Program-made: the position numbers and the translations under genes | Notes under the pieces: model-generated | What the model saw: the letters and a program-made list of their open reading frames with translations, nothing else | The model's database searches: none | Told to the model about the DNA's origin: nothing | Assembly (NCBI GenBank): GCA_045648765.1 | Contig: JAZROQ010000020.1 | Location: 1-41,171 of the forward strand | Direction of reading: 5' to 3' | Length of the DNA: 41,171 bases | Source of the DNA: RGIG3009 sp045648765 | GTDB taxonomy: Bacteria > Bacillota > Clostridia > Oscillospirales > Acutalibacteraceae | Part shown: piece after piece, positions 30,885 through 39,455 of the stretch | Layout of the letters: every line of letters begins with the position of its first letter | Position numbering within the stretch: the stretch's first letter is position 1

Positions 30885-31889
30885 TTACCGCCCTGCGGCG
30901 CGCCGCAAGCGGGAACATAAAAGGGTAATAAACAATGTGTGGTTAATATTGCGAAGACGCGCTTTTTGCAAGTCCTCTACTGTTGACAGCAAGGCAAGCA
31001 ACCGCGGAACGGTGAGGGTTTGTGCCAATGTCCTCGATGCCTCGGGGCAGGTGCCCAAAAACGAGGGGTTGCCGGTTTTGGCAACCAGCGCATCGCGGAA
31101 GATGAGTTGCAAACCGCTTAAAACCGCAGGGACAGCGTCTTTGCGTTTTTCGAGCGGAGCGGTAGCAAGAAGCAACGACAACTCGTTTGGTGCGGTGAGC
31201 CCTGCCGCCAAAGCGGGAAGAATGTCGAGAATTTCGCAGTAGGAGCCGTCTTGAAGACCGAGTAGCGCTTGTCCGATGTTTCCGCCCCACAGTGTGGCGG
31301 CGCGAGAAAGTTCTTCTGCCGATTTATCGGGTAAGCGTGCTTGTAAAACGCCGAGCGCTTCTTCGGTGGTGACGCCGCCGAGCGAGACGGTGAAAACACG
31401 TGATAAAACCGTTTCCAGCAAAGCGGAACGTTGTTCGCACGTGAGAACAAACAAAACGTGAGCGGGAGGCTCTTCCAAAATTTTGAGCAAGGCGTTTTGA
31501 GCTTGTTCTGTCATATTTTGGACATTGGCAAGAATGAAGATGCGTTTTGCCGATTCGTTGGGAAGGATGTAGGCGTCCTCTTGCAAGGTACGTACCACGT
31601 CGATGTGAAAAGAACGTGCCTCGCCTTCGCCGCCAAGTTCTGTAATGTCGGGATGGTTCCCGCTAAACGCTTTGCGACAAGCAGAGCATGTGCCGCATGG
31701 ACGATGCCCGCTATCGGTACACAACGCGGCGGCGGCCAACAACCGCGCTAACGTGCGGCGACCGCTACCGACGGCGCCTTCGATGAGAATGGCGTGTGGG
31801 AACGAACCTTTATCGATTTGCGCAGACAGCAACGTTTTGGCGGCGGCGTTCCCCACAAAGGGAGAGCCGTCGGGTAAGTTGAAGTTCAC
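30885..31889 (-). CDS. holB: DNA polymerase III delta' subunit
   Basis: 334 residues from GTG 31889 with ggaggga upstream. AAA+ clamp-loader subunit that loads the sliding clamp at replication forks. Zinc module Cys57, 65, 68 and 71 (CGTCSAC core), LANVQNMTEQAQNALLKILEEPP, and an SR arginine finger in LSRVF. The P-loop reads GAVGSGRRT (38-46), with Arg44 in place of the usual Lys, so ATP binding is doubtful; delta' subunits of some bacteria are also ATPase-dead. The usual SRC motif is SRV here. First gene of the operon with ricT and rmuC; its promoter lies 41 bases upstream. Confidence 0.9.
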   Translation of the reverse strand: MNFNLPDGSPFVGNAAAKTLLSAQIDKGSFPHAILIEGAVGSGRRTLARLLAAAALCTDSGHRPCGTCSACRKAFSGNHPDITELGGEGEARSFHIDVVRTLQEDAYILPNESAKRIFILANVQNMTEQAQNALLKILEEPPAHVLFVLTCEQRSALLETVLSRVFTVSLGGVTTEEALGVLQARLPDKSAEELSRAATLWGGNIGQALLGLQDGSYCEILDILPALAAGLTAPNELSLLLATAPLEKRKDAVPAVLSGLQLIFRDALVAKTGNPSFLGTCPEASRTLAQTLTVPRLLALLSTVEDLQKARLRNINHTLFITLLCSRLRRAAGR

Positions 31890-31929
31890 AAACTCTCCCT
31901 CCTTTTCTCAAAACTACTCCATACTATAA

Positions 31930-31958
31930 AGTATACCTTATTTTCTTTCGGCTGACAA
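31930..31958 (-). promoter_or_regulatory. Promoter of the holB operon
   Basis: On the minus strand: TTGTCA (31958-31953), 17-bp spacer, TATACT (31935-31930). A small inverted repeat, atact-ataa-agtat (31921-31934), overlaps the -10 box and could be an operator. Confidence 0.7.
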
Positions 31959-31966
31959 GGATTTTC

Positions 31967-31995
31967 TTGACTTTTTGTTGGCAAAGACTTACCAT
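31967..31995 (+). promoter_or_regulatory. Divergent promoter of the metal-transport operon
   Basis: TTGACT (31967-31972), 17-bp spacer, TACCAT (31990-31995), weak -10. It is divergent from the holB promoter with nine bases between the -35 boxes. No Zur-type palindrome was recognised. Confidence 0.5.
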
Positions 31996-32033
31996 AATCT
32001 CAAAAGAGAGAAAAAGGAAAGGGGGAATCTTGC

Positions 32034-32960
32034 TTGAAAACGCGGTATGGCGCGATATCGGCTTTGCTTACGGGGGTTTTAGTGATCTCGCTTGGCTTAA
32101 CGGCACTTTTAGGAGTGCAAAAACCGCAAAGAGCGGCCGATGAAATTTCGGTGGTGGCAAGTTTTTTCCCCATGTATACGGCGGCGCTGCAAGTGGTTGG
32201 TGATTGCGAAGGGGTTACGGTTTCTTGTTTGACGCAACCGACAGCGGGATGTGTGCACGATTATCAACTATCCCCCGCCGAACGTATGAGGCTTTCCGAT
32301 GCGGATGTGTTGATACTTAACGGCGCAGGAGCCGAAAGTTTTTTGACGCCAACATTGTCGACTTTGTCGGATTTGCCGCGCGTGGATACTTCGGAAGGAA
32401 TTGTATTGCAAGAAGCTTTTTGTGAACACGACCACGATCACGACCACAAGCACACGGCAAACGAGCATGTTTGGATGAGTCCGTTGCGGTATGCAAAGCA
32501 GGTGCAACGTTTGTGCGAAGGGTTATGTGCAGTTGACCCTGCTCACGCGGCAGAATATACGCGCAATGCAGCAGAATATATCGGCAAAATAGAAGCGATA
32601 CAAAAACGATTAAAACAAATAGTTTTGCCGTTTACACAAGCGGTTTTGTTTCACGATTCGGTGGCGTATCCCGCTGAGGATTTGGGGCTTGAAACAGTGG
32701 GGGTTGTTCCGTTGGGTGAAGATGAAGGCGCTTCGGCGGCACAGTTGGCGGAAATTTCCGAAAAAATCAAAAACAAAGCGGTGCTGTTTTTATATGACAG
32801 CCAATATCCCGTGGCGTATGAATCGTTAAGTGATTATGCTGCAAAAGCCGCCGTGGTGACGTGGGACAGCGCAACAAAACCGTTGGCGGGAGTGTTGGCC
32901 AAAGATGTGTGGTTGGTCGCCATGGAACAAAATTTACAACGGTTAGAAGCTTGCTTGTGA
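32034..32960 (+). CDS. Zinc/manganese-type ABC transporter substrate-binding protein (ZnuA-like)
   Basis: 308 residues from TTG 32034, with aaaggggg upstream. N-terminal membrane segment (about 8-28), then a cluster A-I periplasmic-binding fold: VVASFFPMYTAALQVVG, GAGAESFLTP and a His/Asp-rich loop (EHDHDHDHKHTANEH, about 133-147) preceding VWMSP, as in ZnuA/AdcA-type proteins. There is no Cys after the hydrophobic stretch, so it is not a lipoprotein; an uncleaved anchor or secreted form is likely. Zn binding is expected from the family. Its partners are the ATPase and permease genes at 34144 and 34875; an esterase gene lies in between. Confidence 0.86.
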   Translation: MKTRYGAISALLTGVLVISLGLTALLGVQKPQRAADEISVVASFFPMYTAALQVVGDCEGVTVSCLTQPTAGCVHDYQLSPAERMRLSDADVLILNGAGAESFLTPTLSTLSDLPRVDTSEGIVLQEAFCEHDHDHDHKHTANEHVWMSPLRYAKQVQRLCEGLCAVDPAHAAEYTRNAAEYIGKIEAIQKRLKQIVLPFTQAVLFHDSVAYPAEDLGLETVGVVPLGEDEGASAAQLAEISEKIKNKAVLFLYDSQYPVAYESLSDYAAKAAVVTWDSATKPLAGVLAKDVWLVAMEQNLQRLEACL

Positions 32961-33035
32961 AAAGCGGGTTTATAATATGTCCTTGGAGAGGGACGTGAAA
33001 AACTACTACTTTAATAGCAACTGGGGATGGCAAAG

Positions 33036-34124
33036 ATGGGTATTCAACAAATGCTCAAAGAGCGAAATCTTCCGCCGCTGAAATCGCGCGAAGAAATGAA
33101 AGAGATTTTGTTGGAAAAAATGTACGGCAAAATGCCGCAAACGCCGTATGAGGTTTCGGTGAGTGAACCGCGCGACGTAAAAATGTCGTTTTGTGAAGGC
33201 GTTGCGGGTCCGTCGACGGTGGATATGACCGTTACTACCGAATATGGTTCACACACATTCCCTGTTTATCGTTTTTTGCATGAGGATGGCAAAAAGCGAC
33301 CCTTGTTTATACACGTTGATTTTCAAGCGGGACAACCTACTTTGCGTTGCCCTTCGGAAGAGATTGCCGACCGAGGGTTTGATGTGATCTCGTTTTGTTA
33401 TACAGATGTTCAACCCGATTATTCGGTTTGGGACAAAGGTTTGGCAACCGTGATGTTCCCGCCAAAAGCCCGTGAGGAACACAAAAACATGGCGGGCAAA
33501 ATCAGTTTATGGGCATGGGCCGCAAGCCGCGTTTTGGACTATGCTTTGACATTGCCGTCGGTGGATGCCGACAACGTGGCGGTGATCGGACATTCTCGCT
33601 TGGGAAAAACGGCGTTGGTTGCCGGCATGATGGACGAACGCTTTAAATATGTTATTTCCAACGATTCGGGATGCTGTGGTGCTGCGTTAGCGCGCGGTGG
33701 AACCGGTGTTTTGAAAACCCCGGGACCCTATGGTCAGTGTGGTGAACCGTTGGAATATTTGGCAAAAAATGTTCCGTCGTGGTTTGCACCTAACTTTTTG
33801 AATTATGCTAACACCAACGTGCAAGACGGATTTGACCAACATTATTTGTTGGCTACGATTGCACCACGGCATTTATATGTGGCTTCGGGCAGTATGGATG
33901 ACTGGGCAGATCCCAACTCGGAGTTTTTGGCAACGTGTGCCGCCTCGGAAATGTGGGAAAAACAAGGCTTGGTTGGCTTGGTGCACGAGAATTGCTTGCC
34001 CGGTGATGTTGTTACGTACCAAGAAGGCGGCGTGGCGTACCATCGTCGGCATGGAAAACACGTGCTTTCTCGTTACGATTGGAACAAATATATGGATTAT
34101 ATTTTGCGGCATTTAGACGATTAA
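33036..34124 (+). CDS. Alpha/beta hydrolase, CE15-like (glucuronoyl esterase-like)
   Basis: 362 residues. ATG 33036 has gggg ten bases upstream; the ATG nine bases before it would overlap that site. The nucleophile motif G-H-S187-R-L-G-K with following TALVAG is characteristic of the CE15-type hydrolases that cleave glucuronate ester links between lignin and xylan. ATIAPRHLYVASGSMDDWADP supplies the acid region, and HRRHGKH near the C-terminus the likely catalytic His. There is no signal peptide, which is unusual for CE15 enzymes that act on polymer. A role on an imported fragment, or a related esterase activity, is possible. It sits inside a metal-transport operon, 75 bases after znuA and 19 bases before znuC. 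A TATAAT at 32971-32976 may give it a promoter. Confidence 0.8.
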   Translation: MGIQQMLKERNLPPLKSREEMKEILLEKMYGKMPQTPYEVSVSEPRDVKMSFCEGVAGPSTVDMTVTTEYGSHTFPVYRFLHEDGKKRPLFIHVDFQAGQPTLRCPSEEIADRGFDVISFCYTDVQPDYSVWDKGLATVMFPPKAREEHKNMAGKISLWAWAASRVLDYALTLPSVDADNVAVIGHSRLGKTALVAGMMDERFKYVISNDSGCCGAALARGGTGVLKTPGPYGQCGEPLEYLAKNVPSWFAPNFLNYANTNVQDGFDQHYLLATIAPRHLYVASGSMDDWADPNSEFLATCAASEMWEKQGLVGLVHENCLPGDVVTYQEGGVAYHRRHGKHVLSRYDWNKYMDYILRHLDD

Positions 34125-34143
34125 AAACAAAAGGAGCGATAAC

Positions 34144-34878
34144 GTGAGCCATTGCGGATTGCACTGCTTGAAAGTGTCTGACATATCGGTGGAAATTGAC
34201 AAACACGTGTTGTTGCAAGACGTCAGTTTACACAGCCATTGCGGACAGTTGACTGCGATTGTCGGCAAAAACGGCGCGGGGAAAAGCACTTTGTTGCGCG
34301 CGATTTTGGGAGAAATTCCACACAAAGGCGAGGTGGAGTTTTCCGGCCACAACGGCACACCTGTTAAAGGGCAAAAGCCCAAAATCGGATATGTGCCGCA
34401 AACGGTGGCGGTGGACCGCCATTCACCCGCCACGGTGGGAGATGTGCTGATAGCGCTGACATCGGCTTATCCGATGTTTTTTCCTCTACGGCGCAAAGTG
34501 TCGCAAAAATTAAAAGCGCATTTGGCGCAGTTTCGTGCCGATATGTTATGGGAGCAACCGATGGGCAAACTTTCCGGCGGAGAATTGCAACGCGTGTTGT
34601 TGGCTGCCGCCACCGTTGGTGAACCCGATTTGCTTGTGTTGGACGAGCCGGTTTCGGGGATGGACCAAAAAGGTTTGCTTGAATTTTATCAGTTGCTGGA
34701 AGAATTGAAAAAACGCGATATGGTGATATTGCTGGTTTCGCACGATTTGGCGTTTGTGCGCGAGCATGCCGACCGTGTGCTGTTGCTGGATAAAACCGTA
34801 AAAGCTTACGGAACGCCCGAGGAAGTATTTGCCACCGCTTCGTTTGCGGAAGTTTTTGGAGAGGAGACGCGGCAATGA
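34144..34878 (+). CDS. znuC: Metal ABC transporter ATP-binding protein (ZnuC-like)
   Basis: 244 residues from GTG 34144 with aaaggag upstream. Complete ABC ATPase: Walker A GKNGAGKST (41-49), Q-loop region YVPQTVAVD, signature LSGGELQRV, Walker B LLVLDEPVSGMD and H-loop SHDLAF. The sequence and the downstream ABC-3 permease place it in the zinc/manganese family. Its stop overlaps the start of the permease gene by four bases (ATGA), so they are translationally coupled. It works with the binding protein encoded at 32034. Confidence 0.93.
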   Translation: MSHCGLHCLKVSDISVEIDKHVLLQDVSLHSHCGQLTAIVGKNGAGKSTLLRAILGEIPHKGEVEFSGHNGTPVKGQKPKIGYVPQTVAVDRHSPATVGDVLIALTSAYPMFFPLRRKVSQKLKAHLAQFRADMLWEQPMGKLSGGELQRVLLAAATVGEPDLLVLDEPVSGMDQKGLLEFYQLLEELKKRDMVILLVSHDLAFVREHADRVLLLDKTVKAYGTPEEVFATASFAEVFGEETRQ

Positions 34879-35690
34879 TACAGGCACTGGGAGAAATGCT
34901 GACGTATGATTTTATGCGCCGCGCCTTGTGGGGCGTTTTGCTGATGATGCCGCTGTTTTCTTTGTTGGGAACGTTGGTGGTGAACAACGGCATGGCCTTT
35001 TTTTCGGATGCGTTGGGACATTCGGCGCTGACGGGTGCCGCCGTAGGCGTGTTGTTTGGGTTTGCCGATCCGCAGCCGATTATGCTCCTTTTTGCGGTGG
35101 TTTTTGCGCTGCTGATGAATGTTATTCGTCATTCCCGACTTTCTTCTACCGACACGGTGATTGGTGTGTTTTCTTCTTGCGGTGTAGCGCTTGGGTTGGT
35201 GCTGCTTTCTCGCAACAGCGGATTTTCCGGATATCAAGCGTTATTGATTGGTGACGTATTATCCATTACCAACGGTCAATTGTGGATTTTGGCAGGAACA
35301 CTGGTGGCGGTAGCGCTGATTTGGGTGCTTTGCTTTAACGGATTTTTTGCGGTTTCGCTGAATCCTTCTTTGGCGCGAAGCCGTGGGCTGCCAACGGTGT
35401 GGTTAGACAACTTGTTGGTGGTGGTAATTGCCGTGGTAGTGATGCTTGCGGTGCGTTGGGTTGGGCTTTTGTTAATTAACGCTATGCTGATTTTGCCCGC
35501 TGCGGCGGCGCGTAATGTGGCGCGGGGAATGCGCGCCTATTTGTTGCTGACGTTGCTTTTTTCGTTGTTTTCGGGGGTTTTGGGGTTGGTGTTATCCTAC
35601 CTAAACGCTGTGGCAACGGGGCCGATGATTGTGCTTGTCAGCGCAGCGGTGTTTTTTGGAACGTTTTTTATGGCGCGAAAAGAAAAATAA
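34875..35690 (+). CDS. znuB: Metal ABC transporter permease (ZnuB-like, ABC-3 family)
   Basis: 271 residues; ATG overlaps the ATPase stop by four bases. Seven to eight hydrophobic helices. The early FMRRALWGVLL and MAFFSDALGHSALTGAAVGV segments are typical of the ABC-3 family of zinc/manganese permeases (ZnuB/MntB type), as is the RWVGLLLINAMLILPAAAARN segment. It forms the membrane channel of the importer. A strong bidirectional terminator follows the stop. Confidence 0.92.
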   Translation: MIQALGEMLTYDFMRRALWGVLLMMPLFSLLGTLVVNNGMAFFSDALGHSALTGAAVGVLFGFADPQPIMLLFAVVFALLMNVIRHSRLSSTDTVIGVFSSCGVALGLVLLSRNSGFSGYQALLIGDVLSITNGQLWILAGTLVAVALIWVLCFNGFFAVSLNPSLARSRGLPTVWLDNLLVVVIAVVVMLAVRWVGLLLINAMLILPAAAARNVARGMRAYLLLTLLFSLFSGVLGLVLSYLNAVATGPMIVLVSAAVFFGTFFMARKEK

Positions 35691-35731
35691 AAAAAGAGGC
35701 TGTCAAACACTCGTTTGACAGCCTCTTTTTT
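35691..35731. terminator. Bidirectional terminator after znuB
   Basis: Perfect 18-bp stem, 35691-35708 with 35713-35730 (core gaggctgtcaaac/gtttgacagcctc), loop actc. The A-run and T-run serve znuB and the convergent GH1 gene. Confidence 0.92.
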
Positions 35732-35741
35732 AAGAGAACTA

Positions 35742-37085
35742 TTAATCGACAGCGCCGTCAGCGATGACACGTTGATAGTAGTACCAACTGTCGCGACGGA
35801 AGCGTTCTTTGGTTTCGAAATCCACTTGACGTAAACCGAAAATGTGGTCGTAGCCGCGAACGTAGATTTCGTTGGTGTCCATGACGGACCAGTGAAAATA
35901 GCCGTCGACCGGAATGCCAAGAGAAATGGCGCGAGACACTTCGCGCAATTGCTCACGCAGAAAGTCGATGCGGTATTCGTCTTTGCGTTCTTCTTCCAAG
36001 TTGCCCCATTTTTTCTTGGAAGTGCCGTTTTCGGTGATGATGATATGTTTGCCGGGATATTTTTGATGAAGGTCGAGTAACACGTCCATGACGGCTTGGG
36101 GATATACGGAGAAGCCGTAGTCGTCTTTGGGATAGCGCGTGTCTTCCAACATGGTCCATTTGAAGGGCGAATCTTCGCTGTAACCGACAAAGAAACCGCC
36201 ATAGATGTTGGCACCGATGAAATCCATTTCTTCAAAGTTTTCTGCCAATTCTTGTTGGGCGTTTTCCGGTAGATTATCGGCATAGTGCGGATGGTCCAGC
36301 AGCATTTGGGGATAACGCCCTTTCATCATCGGGTCCATCCACAAAGCGCAGTAGGCGGCATCCCAACGTTCGGCGGCGCCAATGTCTTTGGGGTCGTTGG
36401 AATAGGTGTAAGCAGGGGCTATGTGGTTGACGGCGCCGATTTTCCCCGAAAAGCCCATGCTTTTGTACAGTTTAATGGTTTTGTAGTGCGCAAGCAGCAT
36501 GTTGTGTGTGGCCTTCATGGCGAGGCGCATGTCTTTTAAAAATGGAGCGGTAACCGCATGGGAATAGGCGTAGGTGGCGTTGGCAATGGGTTCGTTGACG
36601 GTGCTCCAGTATTCTACGCGGTCGCCAAAGGCTTCGAAACATGTCTTGGCATAGGCGAGAAACCAATCGATAAATTCAGGGTTGGCTATGCCGCCCATTC
36701 CAATGACCCAATATGGCAAATCGCAATGGAACAAGTCGAAAAACGCAACAATACCTGCTTCTTTAAGGGCGTCAATCATATCGCTGTAATAGTCGATGCC
36801 CGCTTGTTCTACGCGGGTGGGGCCTTCGGGATAAATGCGGGACCACGAAATGGAAAAACGGAAGGCTTTTAAACCAAGTTCCTTCATGTCTAAAATATCT
36901 TCGCGGTAGCGGTGGTAAAAATCGGCGGATTTTGCCGGGTCGGCTTCGCCGTAACGTTCGGGGAGTAAGGGGTGGTAGTGTTGGTGAACGTCTTCGCCTT
37001 TTCCACCTTCGAAGCAGCCGGATTCGATTTGACATGCCGAGCTGGCGGCGCCAAACAAAAAGTTTTTAGGAAAAGGGAAATTCAT
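35742..37085 (-). CDS. GH1 beta-glucosidase (downstream tandem copy)
   Basis: 447 residues, ATG 37085 with aaaggag nine bases upstream. Retaining GH1 enzyme: N-terminal FLFGAASSACQIE (9-21), acid/base Glu165 in STVNEP (161-166), nucleophile Glu352 in ITENG. The C-terminal WSVMDTNEIYVRGYDHIFGL matches the sugar-binding loop of non-phosphorylated substrates. The Ser-x7-Lys-Arg-Tyr-type phosphate site of 6-phospho enzymes was not seen. Cytoplasmic. It is 24 bases downstream of its close paralogue and co-transcribed with it; nucleotide identity is very high outside residues about 215-320. The enzyme would hydrolyse beta-glucosides or beta-galactosides. Confidence 0.92.
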   Translation of the reverse strand: MNFPFPKNFLFGAASSACQIESGCFEGGKGEDVHQHYHPLLPERYGEADPAKSADFYHRYREDILDMKELGLKAFRFSISWSRIYPEGPTRVEQAGIDYYSDMIDALKEAGIVAFFDLFHCDLPYWVIGMGGIANPEFIDWFLAYAKTCFEAFGDRVEYWSTVNEPIANATYAYSHAVTAPFLKDMRLAMKATHNMLLAHYKTIKLYKSMGFSGKIGAVNHIAPAYTYSNDPKDIGAAERWDAAYCALWMDPMMKGRYPQMLLDHPHYADNLPENAQQELAENFEEMDFIGANIYGGFFVGYSEDSPFKWTMLEDTRYPKDDYGFSVYPQAVMDVLLDLHQKYPGKHIIITENGTSKKKWGNLEEERKDEYRIDFLREQLREVSRAISLGIPVDGYFHWSVMDTNEIYVRGYDHIFGLRQVDFETKERFRRDSWYYYQRVIADGAVD

Positions 37086-37109
37086 GGTGTAGTCTCCTTT
37101 GGTTTAAAT

Positions 37110-38453
37110 TTAATCGACAGCCCCGTCGGCAATGACGCGTTGATAGTAGTACCAACTGTCGCGACGGAAGCGTTCTTTGGTTTCAAAATCTACTTGACGC
37201 AAACCGAAAATGTGGTCGTAGCCGCGAACATAGATTTCGTTGGTATCCATGATGGACCAGTGAAAATAGCCGTCGACCGGAATGCCAAGAGAAATGGCGC
37301 GTGACACTTCGCGCAGTTGCTCACGCATGAAGTCGATGCGGTATTCGTCTTTGCGTTCTTCTTCCAAATTGCCCCACTTTTTCTTGGAAATACCGTTTTC
37401 GGTAATGATGATATGTTTGCCGGGATATTTTTGGTGAAGCTCTAACAGAACATCCATCACGGCTTGGGGATATACGGAGAAGTTGTAGGCATCTTTGGGA
37501 TAGCGGGTGTCAGATACCACGGTGCATTGCAGCGGCATATTTTTGTGATAGCCGACAAAATAGCCACCGTAGATGTTGGCACCGATGAAATCGACATCTT
37601 CAAAATTTTCGGCCAATTCTTGTTGGGCGTTTTTGGGCAAGTTATCGGCGTACAGCGGTTCCTCAAACAGAACTTCCGGATAGTGACCGAGCAGCATGGG
37701 TTCCATCCACAAGCCGTAATAGGTGGCGGACCACCGTTCGGCAGCGGCGCGGTCTTCGGGAGAGTTGGAAACGGTGTACGGCGGCACCAAATGGTTTACG
37801 GCACCGATTTTTCCCGAAAAGCCCATGCTTTTGTACAGTTTAATGGTTTTGTAGTGAGCAAGTAACATGTTGTGCGTGGCTTTCATGGCAAGGCCCATGT
37901 CTTTTAAAAACGGTGCGGTGGCAGCGTGAGCATAGGCGTTGGTGATGTTGGTGATGGGTTCGTTGACGGTGCTCCAATACTCCACGCGGTCACCAAAAGC
38001 TTCGAAACACGTTTTGGCGTAGGCAACAAACCAATCGATAAATTCAGGGTTGGCGGCGCCGCCCATTTCGATGACCCAATACGGCAAATCGCAGTGGTAT
38101 AAGTCGAAAAAGGCAACGATACCCGCTTCTTTGAGAGCGTTAATCATATCGTTATAATAGTCGATGCCCGCTTGTTCCACGCGGGTGGGGCCTTCGGGAT
38201 AAATGCGGGACCACGAAATGGAAAAACGGAAGGCTTTTAAACCAAGTTCCTTCATGTCTAAAATATCGTCGCGATAACGGTGGTAAAAATCGGCAGATTT
38301 TTCCGGATCGGCATCGACATAACGGTCGGGACGCAGTGTGTAGTAATGCTGGTGAACATCTTCGCCTTTGCCGCCTTCAAAACAGCCGGATTCGATTTGA
38401 CATGCCGAGCTGGCGGCACCAAACAAAAAGTTTTTAGGAAAAGGGAAATTCAT
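37110..38453 (-). CDS. GH1 beta-glucosidase (upstream tandem copy)
   Basis: 447 residues. ATG 38453 with aaaaggagaac upstream is chosen over an in-frame start 23 codons earlier, because the N-terminus then equals that of the paralogue. Acid/base Glu in STVNEP and nucleophile in ITENG as in copy one. It differs from the downstream copy at about 38-52 (HYYTLRPDRYVDADPE against HYHPLLPERYGEADPA) and across about 222-320 (metal-free substrate loop region: PPYTVSNSPEDRAA, YGLWMEPML). This is where GH1 aglycone loops lie, so the two may have different specificities. It is divergent from an AraC-family gene, a common control arrangement for such operons. Confidence 0.92.
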   Translation of the reverse strand: MNFPFPKNFLFGAASSACQIESGCFEGGKGEDVHQHYYTLRPDRYVDADPEKSADFYHRYRDDILDMKELGLKAFRFSISWSRIYPEGPTRVEQAGIDYYNDMINALKEAGIVAFFDLYHCDLPYWVIEMGGAANPEFIDWFVAYAKTCFEAFGDRVEYWSTVNEPITNITNAYAHAATAPFLKDMGLAMKATHNMLLAHYKTIKLYKSMGFSGKIGAVNHLVPPYTVSNSPEDRAAAERWSATYYGLWMEPMLLGHYPEVLFEEPLYADNLPKNAQQELAENFEDVDFIGANIYGGYFVGYHKNMPLQCTVVSDTRYPKDAYNFSVYPQAVMDVLLELHQKYPGKHIIITENGISKKKWGNLEEERKDEYRIDFMREQLREVSRAISLGIPVDGYFHWSIMDTNEIYVRGYDHIFGLRQVDFETKERFRRDSWYYYQRVIADGAVD

Positions 38454-38542
38454 AGCAAGTTCTCCTTTTAAAAGTATTTTGACCGATAATTTTATTTTGC
38501 AAAAAAAGCACAAAAAGAGCAACCGCCGTACTCCCTAACAAA

Positions 38543-38593
38543 TTCGCAAAATTTCTTAAACGCGTTGACGTTCGCAAAAATTTTTGATAAAAT
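38543..38593 (+). promoter_or_regulatory. araC-type gene promoter with flanking direct repeats
   Basis: TTGACG (38565-38570), 17-bp spacer, TAAAAT (38588-38593). Two direct copies of TTCGCAAAA lie at 38543-38551 (upstream of -35) and 38571-38579 (between -35 and -10), 28 bases apart. Direct repeats are the usual binding sites of AraC-type proteins, so autoregulation is likely; the same sites face the divergent GH1 operon. Confidence 0.65.
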
Positions 38594-38618
38594 TTGAATT
38601 GGGTTGGGAGGCGCTGAT

Positions 38619-39434
38619 ATGTTGTATGAACCGATGCTTGTCGGTAGCAAGCCGTATCGTGTGGGGTTGTGCGATGATTGTGATTATCAAAAAGCACACT
38701 GCCACAAAGAAATTGAAATTTTATATGTCGTTTCGGGTGAGCTCAAGATTGTTTTGAACAATCAACCGTACGTGGTAAAAGCGGGAGAAATGGTGTTCGT
38801 GCCCGGAATGACCCTGCATTTTGTTGAACGAACAGGACAAGCTGTACGATTTTTGTATTTGGAAATTGGCCCCTTCTTTTTGGGAAAGCTGTTTCCGATG
38901 GTGGAGAAACTTTCGTTTACGCAACCGATATGTAAAAAATCGGAAAAAACGGAAACGGTTTTTAAGTTGCTTGACGAAATAATAAGCGAAAAACAACAGC
39001 CAACCAACGAGGATGAGTTGATTATACGAGGGAATTTATACAAACTAACGGCCGAAGTGCATCGTTTGTTTCCGCCAAAGCAGGTGGTTAAGCAAAACGA
39101 AAAAGAACGGTTTTTGACACAAGAAGCAGAGGAGTTAATACAAAACCAATATCACACCGCCATTACCGTGGAAGAAGCGGCGGCAATTTGCGGGTATAGT
39201 GTAAGCAGTTTTTGCAGAATTTTTAAGAAAGCGTTTGGTACAAGTTTTCACGCGCTTCTTAACGAAGTGAGGTTGGAAAAAGCAAAATTGTTATTGCAAG
39301 ATACCACGTTGACGATTGCTGAAATTGCACGACAAACGGGATTTGCCGACAGCAAAGCGTTTTGTCGGTTGTTCAAAAAGCAAAACGGCATTACGGCTAC
39401 GGCTTTTCGTCAGGGAGAAAGTGGTAATTTTTAA
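38619..39434 (+). CDS. AraC-family transcriptional regulator with cupin sensor domain
   Basis: 271 residues. ATG 38619 follows gggagg with seven bases; an earlier in-frame start overlaps that site. N-terminal cupin: HCHKEIEILYVVSGELKIVL and AGEMVFVPGMTLHFVE, with the His residues that bind a sugar or metal in AraC-type sensors. C-terminal double helix-turn-helix (about 170-271): ITVEEAAAICGYSVSSFCRIFKKAFGTS and LTIAEIARQTGFADSKAFCRLFKKQ. It is divergent from the GH1 pair, so a local activator of beta-glucoside use is likely. TTCGCAAAA direct repeats around its promoter are candidate sites. Confidence 0.88.
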   Translation: MLYEPMLVGSKPYRVGLCDDCDYQKAHCHKEIEILYVVSGELKIVLNNQPYVVKAGEMVFVPGMTLHFVERTGQAVRFLYLEIGPFFLGKLFPMVEKLSFTQPICKKSEKTETVFKLLDEIISEKQQPTNEDELIIRGNLYKLTAEVHRLFPPKQVVKQNEKERFLTQEAEELIQNQYHTAITVEEAAAICGYSVSSFCRIFKKAFGTSFHALLNEVRLEKAKLLLQDTTLTIAEIARQTGFADSKAFCRLFKKQNGITATAFRQGESGNF

Positions 39435-39455
39435 AAAATTTTTGTTGGTTTTTCC

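Noticed and set aside
31921..31934. Zur or MntR box for the metal transporter
   Set aside because: The short inverted repeat does not match the Zur pattern I know and overlaps the holB promoter rather than that of the transporter.
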